Source: Streptomyces sp. NBC_00510
GTDB lineage: Bacteria; Actinomycetota; Actinomycetes; Streptomycetales; Streptomycetaceae
Assembly: GCA_036013505.1 (NCBI GenBank)
Contig: CP107851.1
Location: 7,426,001 to 7,490,000 of the forward strand
Direction of reading: 5' to 3'
DNA length: 64,000 nucleotides
Below, in pieces: positions 16,787-24,990 of the stretch. Each line of letters opens with the position of its first letter. Within the stretch, counting starts at the first letter, position 1. Both the position numbers and the translations under genes were made by a program. The notes beneath the pieces were generated by a model, which searched no databases, was not told the origin of the DNA, and was given only the letters and a program-made list of their open reading frames with translations.

Positions 16787-17680
16787 GTGACCAGCGAGAT
16801 CACCCTCATCGCCAACCCCACCGCGGGGCGTGGCCGGGGCGCCCGCGCCGCCGGACCGGCCGCGGACGCACTGCGCCGCGCGGGCTTCGGCGTGCGCACC
16901 GTCGTCGGCACCGACGCGGCCGACGCCCTGGCGCGGGCCCGCGAGGCCGTCGCGGACGGCACGGACGCGCTGGTCGCGGTCGGTGGCGACGGCATGGTGT
17001 CGCTGGCCCTGCAGGCCGTGGCCGGGACCGGCACGCCGCTCGGCGTCGTCGCGGTCGGCACGGGCAACGACTTCGCGCGGGCGACGGGACTGCCGATACG
17101 CGAGCCCGCCGCGGCCGGGGAGGCCATCGCGCGGGCGCTGAAGGAGCAGACCGTCCGCGAGATCGACCTCGGCCGCGCCGGCGAACGGTGGTTCGGCACG
17201 GTCCTCGCCTCCGGCTTCGACTCCCGGGTCAACGACCGCGGCAACCGGCTGCGCTGGCCCAGCGGTCGGCTCCGCTACGACGTGGCGATGCTGGCGGAAC
17301 TGGCCGCGCTGCGCCCCATCCCGTACCGGATCACCCTCGACGACGGCGCCGAGATGCAGATCGAGGCGACCCTCGTGGCCGTCGGCAACGGCACCTCGTA
17401 CGGCGGCGGCATGCGGATCTGCGCCGGAGCCGAACTCGACGACGGGCGCTTCGACGTGTGCGTGGTCGGGCCGTGCAGCCGCGGCACGCTGCTGCGCGTC
17501 TTCCCGAGGGTCTACCGCGGCACCCACCTCGGCCACCCCGTGGTGACGGTGCACCGCGCGGCCGCGATCACCCTCGCCGCCGACGGCATCACCGGCTACG
17601 CCGACGGTGAGCCGCTGGGCCCCCTGCCCCTGACCGCGCGCACCGTACCGCGGGCGCTGCGCCTGCTGGCGCCGCAGTAG
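16787..17680 (+). CDS. Diacylglycerol kinase-family lipid kinase
   Basis: This 297-residue protein of the DgkB/YegS/sphingosine-kinase family phosphorylates a lipid hydroxyl with ATP. The N-terminal nucleotide-binding motifs are ANPTAGRGRG (about residues 9-18) and VAVGGDGMVSLAL (about 63-75). They are followed by the GTGNDFAR signature (about 91-98) and the C-terminal two-layer domain containing GNGTSYGGGM. The substrate (diacylglycerol or another lipid) cannot be decided. Its mRNA is probably leaderless. It is convergent with a PucR-type gene across a 234-base interval in which I see no clear feature. Confidence 0.9.
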   Translation: MTSEITLIANPTAGRGRGARAAGPAADALRRAGFGVRTVVGTDAADALARAREAVADGTDALVAVGGDGMVSLALQAVAGTGTPLGVVAVGTGNDFARATGLPIREPAAAGEAIARALKEQTVREIDLGRAGERWFGTVLASGFDSRVNDRGNRLRWPSGRLRYDVAMLAELAALRPIPYRITLDDGAEMQIEATLVAVGNGTSYGGGMRICAGAELDDGRFDVCVVGPCSRGTLLRVFPRVYRGTHLGHPVVTVHRAAAITLAADGITGYADGEPLGPLPLTARTVPRALRLLAPQ

Positions 17681-17914
17681 CGCGCGTCGAGCGTTGCGTG
17701 TCCACCGTCGTGCGCGGCGCGGCAGGGCCGGTTCGGCCCGGGGCCTGCCGTGGCCCGGGCGTACCGGGCATGCGCGGTCGGCGGCCGTCCGGTGACCTGT
17801 ACGCAGCGCGTGTCCGCCCGCGTCCGGGGGGCCCTTCGAGTGCGGTCGGTCGCCCGGCTCGGCGGAGGCGACCCCACCCGTGGTCAGGAACGGTGGGGAC
17901 GGTGTCGTGGGCGC

Positions 17915-19117
17915 TCAGGCGGCGGGGGTGGAGCGGAGGGTGTCGACGGCCAGGGTGAGGTCGACGAGTTCGCGGGGGTGGGCGAGGCGGCGGCCGGTGA
18001 GGAGTTCCAGGCGGCGCAGGCGGTTGAGGACCGTGTTGCGGTGGCAGTCCATGCGCTCGGCGGCGGCCCGGGGGGAGCCGTCGCACTCCATCCACGTGGC
18101 GAAGGTGCCCAGCAGGGACTCGCGTTCCTCGTCGGCGAGCTCCCGCAGCGGGCCGAGGACACGCTCGGCCAGTTCGCCGGCGAGCCGCCGGTCCGAGGCG
18201 GCCACGACCGTCGGCATCCGCTCCTCCCACAGCGCCACCTCGCCGTCGGAGGCGCACGTGGGCAGCGCCAGTTCGGCGAGCGTCAGGGCCCGGTGCAGTT
18301 GGGCCAGGCCGCGGACGACCGGGCTGACCCCCGCCCGTAGCCCGGGGACGGCGCCCAGGAGCGCGGCGAGCGCCTCGGGGGACCGGTCGCCGAGCAGGAC
18401 GACCAGGACCTCGCCCGTGCCCCGAGGTGCCCGCAGTACCCGGCTGCCGGCGCCCACCGGGAAGGCGTCGTCGCCGGGCGTGCCGGAGGCCGAGGCCCGC
18501 ACGCTGGTCACCGCGACCACGAAACGGCCGTCGCCCGGTACGCCCAGGGCCTGGGCGGCGGCGCCCACGCCGAGGCTCTCGGTGCGTCCTTCGAGCAGGG
18601 CGCCCAGCACGCGGGCGGCCCGCCTGCTGCCGCCGGCCCCGCCGTCGCCCGGCGTCTCGCGGTAGGCGTCGGCCAGGATCGCGGTCGTGCGCCGGCGGAA
18701 CCCCCACATCCGCGGGGCGATGTGCACCATGAGCGGGATGTCGCGGGGATGGTGCGCGGCGACGGTGTCGACGAGGTCCTGCCACACGACCGCGCCGCCC
18801 ACCCCGAAGACGTGCGCCAGCAGCTCCAGCGGCATGCCCCGCTCGGCCTGGCGGCGGCCGGCCTCCCGCATGTGCCGGGCCGCGTCCGCGTCGCGCTCCG
18901 GGTCGACGAGCCGGTCCAGGTGCATGGTGATCATCGTCGCGAAGCCGTCGAGGGAGCAGTCGGGGTCGTCGGCGTGGTCCACGAAGCCGGGGACCTCGGT
19001 GTGCAGCCGGGCCATGACCCGCTCCGACAGCTCGCCGGTCCGCTCCTTCATCCGCAGCGCCGCCGTCCGCAGCAGCTCCCGGGCCGCCTCGTCCTGCGGC
19101 TGCGGACGCGCCGTCAC
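17915..19117 (-). CDS. PucR/CdaR-type helix-turn-helix regulator (second of pair)
   Basis: This 400-residue regulator has an alpha-helical N-terminal half, a central GGDEF-like region, and the C-terminal PucR helix-turn-helix CDGSPRAAAERMDCHRNTVL followed by NRLRRLELLTGR (about residues 345-377). The GTG start overlaps the stop of the upstream gene in a GTGA tetranucleotide, so the two regulators are translationally coupled. PucR-type proteins usually control nearby catabolic or uptake genes; here the substrate-binding protein gene lies divergent from the pair. The ligand is unknown. Confidence 0.88.
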   Translation of the reverse strand: MTARPQPQDEAARELLRTAALRMKERTGELSERVMARLHTEVPGFVDHADDPDCSLDGFATMITMHLDRLVDPERDADAARHMREAGRRQAERGMPLELLAHVFGVGGAVVWQDLVDTVAAHHPRDIPLMVHIAPRMWGFRRRTTAILADAYRETPGDGGAGGSRRAARVLGALLEGRTESLGVGAAAQALGVPGDGRFVVAVTSVRASASGTPGDDAFPVGAGSRVLRAPRGTGEVLVVLLGDRSPEALAALLGAVPGLRAGVSPVVRGLAQLHRALTLAELALPTCASDGEVALWEERMPTVVAASDRRLAGELAERVLGPLRELADEERESLLGTFATWMECDGSPRAAAERMDCHRNTVLNRLRRLELLTGRRLAHPRELVDLTLAVDTLRSTPAA

Positions 19118-20361
19118 CGGGGCGCTCCCGGACCGTGCGCCGCGGAGATCCGCTCGGCGTCCAGGGCGAGCGCCAGGTGCACCACGTCGCGCGGTCGCGA
19201 CACGGAGCGTCCGGTGAGCTCCTCCAGCCGCCGCAGCCGCCTGCGCACCGTGTTGGCGTGGCAGAACAGGGCGGTCGCGGCCTTCTCGACGGAACCGTCG
19301 GTGTCCAGCCACGCCCCCAGGGTCTCCAGGAGCACGGTGGCCTCCGTGGCCTCCACGTCCCGCAGCCCGCCCAGGACGCCGGCGGCGACCTCGCTCGCGA
19401 CGTCCGGGCGGCGGGCGAGCAGCCCGGCCGGGTAGCGGCGGTCGAGGACGGCCACCTCGCCGTCCCGGGTGCAGGTGCGCAGCGCGAGCTCGGCGAGCTC
19501 CCTGGCGTGCCCGACGGCGCCCAGCCGGTCCACCTCCGGGCTCAGGCCCGCCCGCGTCCCGGTGGGCACCTCCAGCGCGGCCGCGAAGTCGCCGAGCGTC
19601 AGGTCGCCAAGGTCGGCCAGGAGCACCTCGCCGCCGACCGGGAACGCCCGGTGCACCCGCACCCCGGCGGGCACCCCGGCCCGCGGCCGTACGGGCAGCG
19701 AGGCCCCCGTCGTGCCGCGCACGACGGCGACCGTGAAGCGGCCGCGCTCGGGCAGGCCGAGGGCGTCCGCGGCCTCGGCGAGGCCCGGGGCGTCCACCCG
19801 GCCGGCGAGGAGCCCCTCCAGCGCCCTGCGGCCGCGCTGCCGGTGGAACGTCACCTCGCCGCGGGCCCGCAGATAGGCGTCGGCCATCAGGCGGCTGTCC
19901 CGCTCGAACAGGTCCCAGACCTCGGCGGCGGCGCGGGCGATCAGCTGCGTCCCCTCGGGCCCCCGGCCCTCCCCGGCCCGGACCAGCGCCAGCCACAGCG
20001 CGTCACCGGCCGTACGGCAGGCGCCCATCATCGGCTCCAGGGGGAACCCCTGCCACGCGCGGCGCTCCCCCACCCACGACAGGTACGCGGCGGACACCGC
20101 GGAGCGCCCCGGGTCGGCGAGCGAGTCGAGGACGGCGGCGACCGAACCCTCGGTCTCCGCCAGCAGCCCGGACGGTGCCAGAGCGGGCTCCCTGTAGGCG
20201 GGGTGCCGGTCCCGGATCCGCTCGACGATGTCCGCCGCCACCGGCCCGACCTGCGCGCGCACCTGCATCGCGGCGGCTCTCAGCATCTCGCGGTGCTCCC
20301 GCCCGGGGGCGCCCGCGATGCCCGCGGTGCACATCGGACGCGTCGTGGCGGGCGTGGCCAT
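19114..20361 (-). CDS. PucR/CdaR-type helix-turn-helix regulator (first of pair)
   Basis: This 415-residue paralogue of the gene downstream ends with the same kind of helix-turn-helix, GSVEKAATALFCHANTVRRR, then LRRLEELTGRSV. The ATG at 20361 follows a GAGAGGAAG site; the frame stays open further upstream but without an initiation signal. Together with its coupled partner it could form a heteromeric regulator. It is divergent from the orphan substrate-binding lipoprotein gene, the most obvious target. Confidence 0.88.
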   Translation of the reverse strand: MATPATTRPMCTAGIAGAPGREHREMLRAAAMQVRAQVGPVAADIVERIRDRHPAYREPALAPSGLLAETEGSVAAVLDSLADPGRSAVSAAYLSWVGERRAWQGFPLEPMMGACRTAGDALWLALVRAGEGRGPEGTQLIARAAAEVWDLFERDSRLMADAYLRARGEVTFHRQRGRRALEGLLAGRVDAPGLAEAADALGLPERGRFTVAVVRGTTGASLPVRPRAGVPAGVRVHRAFPVGGEVLLADLGDLTLGDFAAALEVPTGTRAGLSPEVDRLGAVGHARELAELALRTCTRDGEVAVLDRRYPAGLLARRPDVASEVAAGVLGGLRDVEATEATVLLETLGAWLDTDGSVEKAATALFCHANTVRRRLRRLEELTGRSVSRPRDVVHLALALDAERISAAHGPGAPR

Positions 20362-20713
20362 CCGATCTTCCTCTCGGCTCTGCGGGCGCGGAGCCCGGGT
20401 GGGCGGGCACCCGCACGGCATTCCTACCGGCTGGTAGTCCGGCCCCGGAAGACAGGTGACGCAAACGTGACCGACATCCGGACAGAACCCACACATCACC
20501 GAACACGCGGTCGTACGGGACGGCTCGGGCGGTGCCGCTGCACAGCCGGGCCCCGCCGCCGTTGGGAACCGCGACCAGAAACGCCCCCGCCCCTCGCCGA
20601 ACCGCCCGCCATCTCTTCCCATGGAGCTCCCGCATCACCGGCCCCGGACGCCGGCCCCCCGGCCGCGCCCGCGGCGGCCCCCCGCGGCCCACCCCTCCAG
20701 GAGCAAGCACACC
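20362..20713. promoter_or_regulatory. Divergent intergenic region, PucR pair / binding protein
   Basis: This 352-base region has no convincing gene. It contains a small inverted repeat CTACC-GGCT-GGTAG (20424-20437) about 63 bases upstream of the PucR start, which could be an operator. The remainder is Pro-codon-like GC-rich sequence leading to the GTG of the binding protein, without a clear promoter match. Confidence 0.4.
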
Positions 20714-21979
20714 GTGACCCGGAAACAGCGCCTCAGGTCCTCCGTCGTCCTCACCGCCGCCCTCACCTGCGTCCTCACGGCCTGCGGCGGGGACAAGGGC
20801 ACCGCCGCGGACGACGGTCCGGTCGACGCGAACGGTGTGAAGACGGGGCCCGGCATCACCGATTCCACCATCACCCTGGGCGTCCTCACCGACCTGTCCG
20901 GCCCGTACGGCCCGCTGGGCCGCTCGGTGCTGCAGGCGGAGAAGCTCTACGTCGACCAGGTCAACGCCAAGGGCGGCGTGTGCGGCCGCAAGCTCAAGCT
21001 GCTCGTCCGCGACCACGGCTACGACGTCGACACGGCCGTCGTCCACTACGGCGAGATGGAGCCGAAGATCGCCGCGATGCCGGGCCTCCTCGGCTCGACG
21101 ATCATCAACGCCCTGCTCGACAGCATCGAGGTCGACGACGTCATGACGACGTCCCTCGGCTACTCCTCGGCCCTGCTCGGCCAGCCCACCCTGACGACCA
21201 TCAACGCCACCTACGACGTCGACATGATCAACGGCTTCGAGTACCTGGCGGACACCCAGGGCCTCGGGCCGGGCGACCGGGTCGGCTACATCTACCTCGA
21301 GGGCGACTACGGGAGCAACGCGCGGCGCGGGGCCAGGTTCGTCGCCGACAAGCGCGGCATGACCCTCGTCGAGAAGAAGGTCGGGCCGACGCGCAAGGAC
21401 CTGTCCGAGGAGGTGCGCGAGCTCGGCGAGGCCGGCGTGAAGGCCGTCCTGATCAGCACCAGCCCCGCGCAGACCGCCGCGGCGGTCGGCGCCGCCGCCG
21501 CGGGCGGGCTCGACGTGCCGTTCCTCGGCAGCGCCGTCGGCTACGACCCTCAGCTGCTGAAGACCCCCGCGGCGCCGGCACTGCTGAAGATGCTGCAGCT
21601 CGTCGCCCCCACCCCGGCGATGACCAGCGACACCCCCGAGGTCAGGAAGCTCGTCGCGGACTACAAGCGCCGCTACCCGGGGGACCCGCTGGACCAGGGA
21701 CTGGAGACCGGGCACAACACGATGGCCGTCGCCGTCCAGGACCTGAAGTCGGCCTGCGAGGCGGAGGACCTGAGCAGGGAGGGCATCATCGCGGCGCACC
21801 GCCGGCAGAAGGGGTTCGACCCCGGGCTGGGTCCGGCCCTGGACTTCTCCGACCCGTGGCGGCCCAGCGCCACCCAGAGCTACATCGTCAAGCCGGACCG
21901 GGGCGTGCCCGGCGGTCTGGCCGGGGTGAAGGACGCCTTCAAGGTCCCGCTGGTGGAGCAGTACCTCACCACCATCTGA
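20714..21979 (+). CDS. Type I substrate-binding lipoprotein (branched-chain amino acid ABC type)
   Basis: This 421-residue protein has a lipoprotein signal (RLRSSVVLTAALTCVLTACG, lipobox Leu-Thr-Ala-Cys about 22 residues in). A periplasmic-binding fold of the LivJ/receptor-family type follows, starting ITDSTITLGVLTDLSGPYG, with QVNAKGGVCGRKLKLLVRD. It would capture a small solute outside the cell. No permease or ATPase genes are near, so it either feeds a distant transporter or acts as a sensor. The PucR pair divergent from it probably regulates it. An AGGAG site precedes the GTG. Confidence 0.85.
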   Translation: MTRKQRLRSSVVLTAALTCVLTACGGDKGTAADDGPVDANGVKTGPGITDSTITLGVLTDLSGPYGPLGRSVLQAEKLYVDQVNAKGGVCGRKLKLLVRDHGYDVDTAVVHYGEMEPKIAAMPGLLGSTIINALLDSIEVDDVMTTSLGYSSALLGQPTLTTINATYDVDMINGFEYLADTQGLGPGDRVGYIYLEGDYGSNARRGARFVADKRGMTLVEKKVGPTRKDLSEEVRELGEAGVKAVLISTSPAQTAAAVGAAAAGGLDVPFLGSAVGYDPQLLKTPAAPALLKMLQLVAPTPAMTSDTPEVRKLVADYKRRYPGDPLDQGLETGHNTMAVAVQDLKSACEAEDLSREGIIAAHRRQKGFDPGLGPALDFSDPWRPSATQSYIVKPDRGVPGGLAGVKDAFKVPLVEQYLTTI

Positions 21980-22042
21980 GTTTCCCGGGCGCGAGGCGCG
22001 GGGGTGGGGCGGGCGCGACACGCCCGGCCTCCGCGCCTCGGG

Positions 22043-22058
22043 TTTTGCTTCGGCAAAA
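22043..22058. terminator. Hairpin TTTTGC-TTCG-GCAAAA
   Basis: A 6-bp stem closes a C(TTCG)G tetraloop, and T and A runs make it terminator-like on both strands. It follows a larger GC-rich inverted repeat around CGAGGCGCGG/CCGCGCCTCG (about 21990-22040) after the binding-protein gene and sits just before the helY promoter. Confidence 0.6.
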
Positions 22059-22070
22059 AGATCATGTCGG

Positions 22071-22093
22071 CTGTCAGTGCGGCCCGGTAGTCT
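22071..22093 (+). promoter_or_regulatory. PafBC-type (RecA-NDp) promoter of helY
   Basis: CTGTCAGTG (22071-22079), eight bases, then TAGTCT (22088-22093). The published mycobacterial RecA-NDp/PafBC consensus is TTGTCRGTG-N8-TANNNT; only the first base differs. It places transcription start about four bases before the helY ATG at 22104. Confidence 0.75.
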
Positions 22094-22103
22094 CGTTTTC
22101 AAG

Positions 22104-24938
22104 ATGAACGACGAGATGTCTCCCGCCGAGCGGTACGCCGCTTCCCGGCTCCGCGCCGCCGAGCAGGCCACCGCACTCGCGGGCTTCCGCGAGCTGTACG
22201 AGTTCGGCCTGGACCCCTTCCAGATCGAGGCCTGTCAGGCCCTCGAGGCCGGCAAGGGCGTGCTGGTGGCGGCACCCACCGGCTCCGGAAAGACCATCGT
22301 GGGCGAGTTCGCGGTCCACCTGGCCCTCCGCGAGGGCCGCAAGTGCTTCTACACCACCCCCATCAAGGCGCTGTCGAACCAGAAGTTCACCGACCTCGTC
22401 AAGCGCTACGGCGCCGAGCGGGTCGGCCTGCTGACCGGCGACAACAGCGTCAACGGGGACGCGCCGATCGTGGTCATGACCACCGAGGTGCTCCGCAACA
22501 TGCTGTACGCGGGCTCCCAGGCCCTCGACGGCCTCGGCTACGTGGTCATGGACGAGGTGCACTACCTCTCCGACCGCTTCCGCGGCGCGGTCTGGGAGGA
22601 GGTCATCATCCACCTCCCGCAGTCCGTGACCCTGGTGTCGCTCTCCGCGACCGTCTCCAACGCCGAGGAGTTCGGCGACTGGCTGGACACCGTCCGCGGT
22701 GACACGCAGGTCATCGTCTCCGAGCACCGCCCGGTGCCGCTGTGGCAGCACGTCCTGGCGGGCCGCCGGATGTACGACCTGTTCGAGGAGGAGCAGGGCA
22801 CCGGCACGGGCGGGCAGCGCGCCGCCGTCAACCCCGACCTGGTGCGGCTGGCCCGCACGGAGAACCAGCGCGCCTTCAACGGCCGCGACCGGCGCGGCGG
22901 CAGGATGCGCGAGGCCGACCGCGAGCGCGAGCGGCGCCAGCAGCGCAGGATCTGGACGCCCAGCCGGGTCGAGGTCATCGAGCGGCTGGACGCGGAGGGG
23001 CTGCTGCCCGCGATCACGTTCATCTTCAGCCGCGCCGGCTGCGAGTCGGCGGTGCAGCAGTGCCTCCACGCGGGCCTGCGGCTCAACAGCGAGGAGAACC
23101 GGGCGAAGGTCCGGGCCATCGTCGAGGAGCGCACCAAGTCCATCCCCGACGAGGACCTGAACGTCCTCGGCTACTTCGAGTGGCTGGAGGGCCTGGAGCG
23201 GGGCATCGCCGCGCACCACGCCGGCATGCTGCCGACCTTCAAGGAGGTCGTCGAGGAGCTCTTCGTGAAGGGCCTGGTCAAGGCCGTCTTCGCCACCGAG
23301 ACGCTGGCGCTGGGCATCAACATGCCCGCCCGCTCCGTGGTCCTGGAGAAGCTCGTCAAGTGGAACGGCGAGACCCACGCCGACGTCACCCCCGGCGAGT
23401 ACACGCAGCTCACCGGCCGTGCCGGACGCCGTGGCATCGACGTCGAGGGCCACGCGGTCGTGCTGTGGCAGCGCGCCTTCGACCCCGTCCACCTGGCGGG
23501 TCTGGCCGGCACGCGCACCTATCCGCTGCGCTCCTCCTTCAAGCCCTCGTACAACATGGCCGTCAACCTCGTCGGCCAGTTCGGGCGGCACCGCTCCCGT
23601 GAGCTGCTGGAGACCTCGTTCGCGCAGTTCCAGGCCGACCGCTCGGTGGTCGGCATCTCCCGCCAGGTGCAGCGCAACGAGGAGGGCCTGGAAGGCTACC
23701 GGTCCTCCATGACCTGCCACCTCGGTGACTTCGACGAGTACATGTCGCTGCGCCGGCAGCTGAAGGACCGCGAGGCCGAGCTGTCCCGGCAGGGCGCGAA
23801 CCAGCGCCGGGTGGCCGTGGCGGACGCGCTGGAGAAGCTCCGCCCGGGCGACATCATCCACGTCCCGGCAGGGAAGTTCGCGGGGCTGGCCCTGGTCCTC
23901 GACCCGGGCGTGCCCGCCGGCCGCAGCCCCGGCCACCACAACCGGCACGACCAGTTCCAGCACGACGGCCCGCGCCCGCTGGTGCTCACCGCGGAGCGGC
24001 AGGTCAAGCGGCTCGCGCAGATCGACTTCCCGGTGCCGGTCGAGGCGCTGGACCGGATGCGCATCCCCAAGTCCTTCAACCCGCGCAGCCCCCAGTCCCG
24101 GCGCGACCTGGCCTCCGCCATGCGCTCCAAGGCCGGTACGGCCGGCATAGCGCCGCAGCGGCAGCGCCGCCAGCGCTCGGCCGCCGCGGACGACAACGAG
24201 ATCGCCCGGCTGCGGACCGAGATCCGCGCGCACCCCTGCCACGGCTGCGATGAGCGCGAGGACCACGCCCGCTGGGCCGAGCGCTACCAGCGGCTCCAGC
24301 GCGACACCAAGCAGCTCGAGCGCCGCATCGAAGGCCGCACCAACACCATCGCCCGCACCTTCGACCGGATCTGCGCCCTGCTCACCGACCTCGGCTACCT
24401 CGAGGCCGAGAAGGTCACCGCCGACGGCCGCCGGCTGGCCCGGCTCTACGGCGAGCTCGACCTCCTGGCCAGCGAGTGCCTCCGTGACGGGGTCTGGGAC
24501 GGCCTCGGCCCCGCCGACCTCGCCGCTTGCGCCTCCGCGCTGGTCTACGAGTCCCGCTCCGCGGACGACGCCCTGCCGCCGCGGCTGCCCTCCGGCAGCG
24601 CCAAGCAGGCACTCGGCGAGATGGTCCGTATCTGGGGCCGCCTCGACGCCCTGGAGGAGGACCACCGCATCAACCAGGCCGAGGGCGTCGGGCAGCGCGA
24701 ACCCGACCTCGGCTTCGCCTGGGCCGCCCACCGCTGGGCCTCCGGGCACGGCCTGGACGCGGTGCTGCGCGACGCCGACATGCCGGCGGGCGACTTCGTG
24801 CGCTGGACGAAGCAGCTCATCGACGTCCTCGGCCAGATCGCCGACGCCGCCCCCGAGGGCAGCCCGGTGCGGCGCAACGCCCGCAAGGCCGTCGACGGAC
24901 TCCTGCGCGGCGTCGTGGCGTACTCCTCGGTGGGCTGA
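22104..24938 (+). CDS. helY: Ski2/Mtr4-like superfamily 2 helicase HelY
   Basis: This 944-residue ATP-dependent helicase has motif I APTGSGKT (about residues 57-64) and motif II MDEVH (about 149-153). Motif III is LSAT, the PAxxFxFSRAGCE-like region follows, motif VI is GRAGRRG (about 438-444), and the C-terminal half is DSHCT-type. It is the homologue of mycobacterial HelY, which also sits next to tatC, tatA and pafBC. The ATG at 22104 gives a nearly leaderless transcript from the RecA-NDp-like promoter; an ATG four codons later is possible. The substrate is probably structured RNA or a DNA repair intermediate; the promoter argues for a DNA-damage role. Confidence 0.93.
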   Translation: MNDEMSPAERYAASRLRAAEQATALAGFRELYEFGLDPFQIEACQALEAGKGVLVAAPTGSGKTIVGEFAVHLALREGRKCFYTTPIKALSNQKFTDLVKRYGAERVGLLTGDNSVNGDAPIVVMTTEVLRNMLYAGSQALDGLGYVVMDEVHYLSDRFRGAVWEEVIIHLPQSVTLVSLSATVSNAEEFGDWLDTVRGDTQVIVSEHRPVPLWQHVLAGRRMYDLFEEEQGTGTGGQRAAVNPDLVRLARTENQRAFNGRDRRGGRMREADRERERRQQRRIWTPSRVEVIERLDAEGLLPAITFIFSRAGCESAVQQCLHAGLRLNSEENRAKVRAIVEERTKSIPDEDLNVLGYFEWLEGLERGIAAHHAGMLPTFKEVVEELFVKGLVKAVFATETLALGINMPARSVVLEKLVKWNGETHADVTPGEYTQLTGRAGRRGIDVEGHAVVLWQRAFDPVHLAGLAGTRTYPLRSSFKPSYNMAVNLVGQFGRHRSRELLETSFAQFQADRSVVGISRQVQRNEEGLEGYRSSMTCHLGDFDEYMSLRRQLKDREAELSRQGANQRRVAVADALEKLRPGDIIHVPAGKFAGLALVLDPGVPAGRSPGHHNRHDQFQHDGPRPLVLTAERQVKRLAQIDFPVPVEALDRMRIPKSFNPRSPQSRRDLASAMRSKAGTAGIAPQRQRRQRSAAADDNEIARLRTEIRAHPCHGCDEREDHARWAERYQRLQRDTKQLERRIEGRTNTIARTFDRICALLTDLGYLEAEKVTADGRRLARLYGELDLLASECLRDGVWDGLGPADLAACASALVYESRSADDALPPRLPSGSAKQALGEMVRIWGRLDALEEDHRINQAEGVGQREPDLGFAWAAHRWASGHGLDAVLRDADMPAGDFVRWTKQLIDVLGQIADAAPEGSPVRRNARKAVDGLLRGVVAYSSVG

Positions 24939-24945
24939 CGACCGC

Positions 24946-24971
24946 GGCGCGCCGCCTCCGCGCGGCGCGCC
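24946..24971. terminator. Hairpin between convergent helY and atzF
   Basis: GGCGCGCCGC (24946-24955) and GCGGCGCGCC (24962-24971) form a perfect 10-bp stem with a 6-base loop between the two stops. Confidence 0.7.
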
Positions 24972-24990
24972 CGGCCGGGTCGGCGGCCCC

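Noticed and set aside
17681..17914. Possible gene or regulatory RNA between the lipid kinase and the PucR pair.
   Set aside because: Only GC-rich frames without initiation sites and no clear hairpin were seen.
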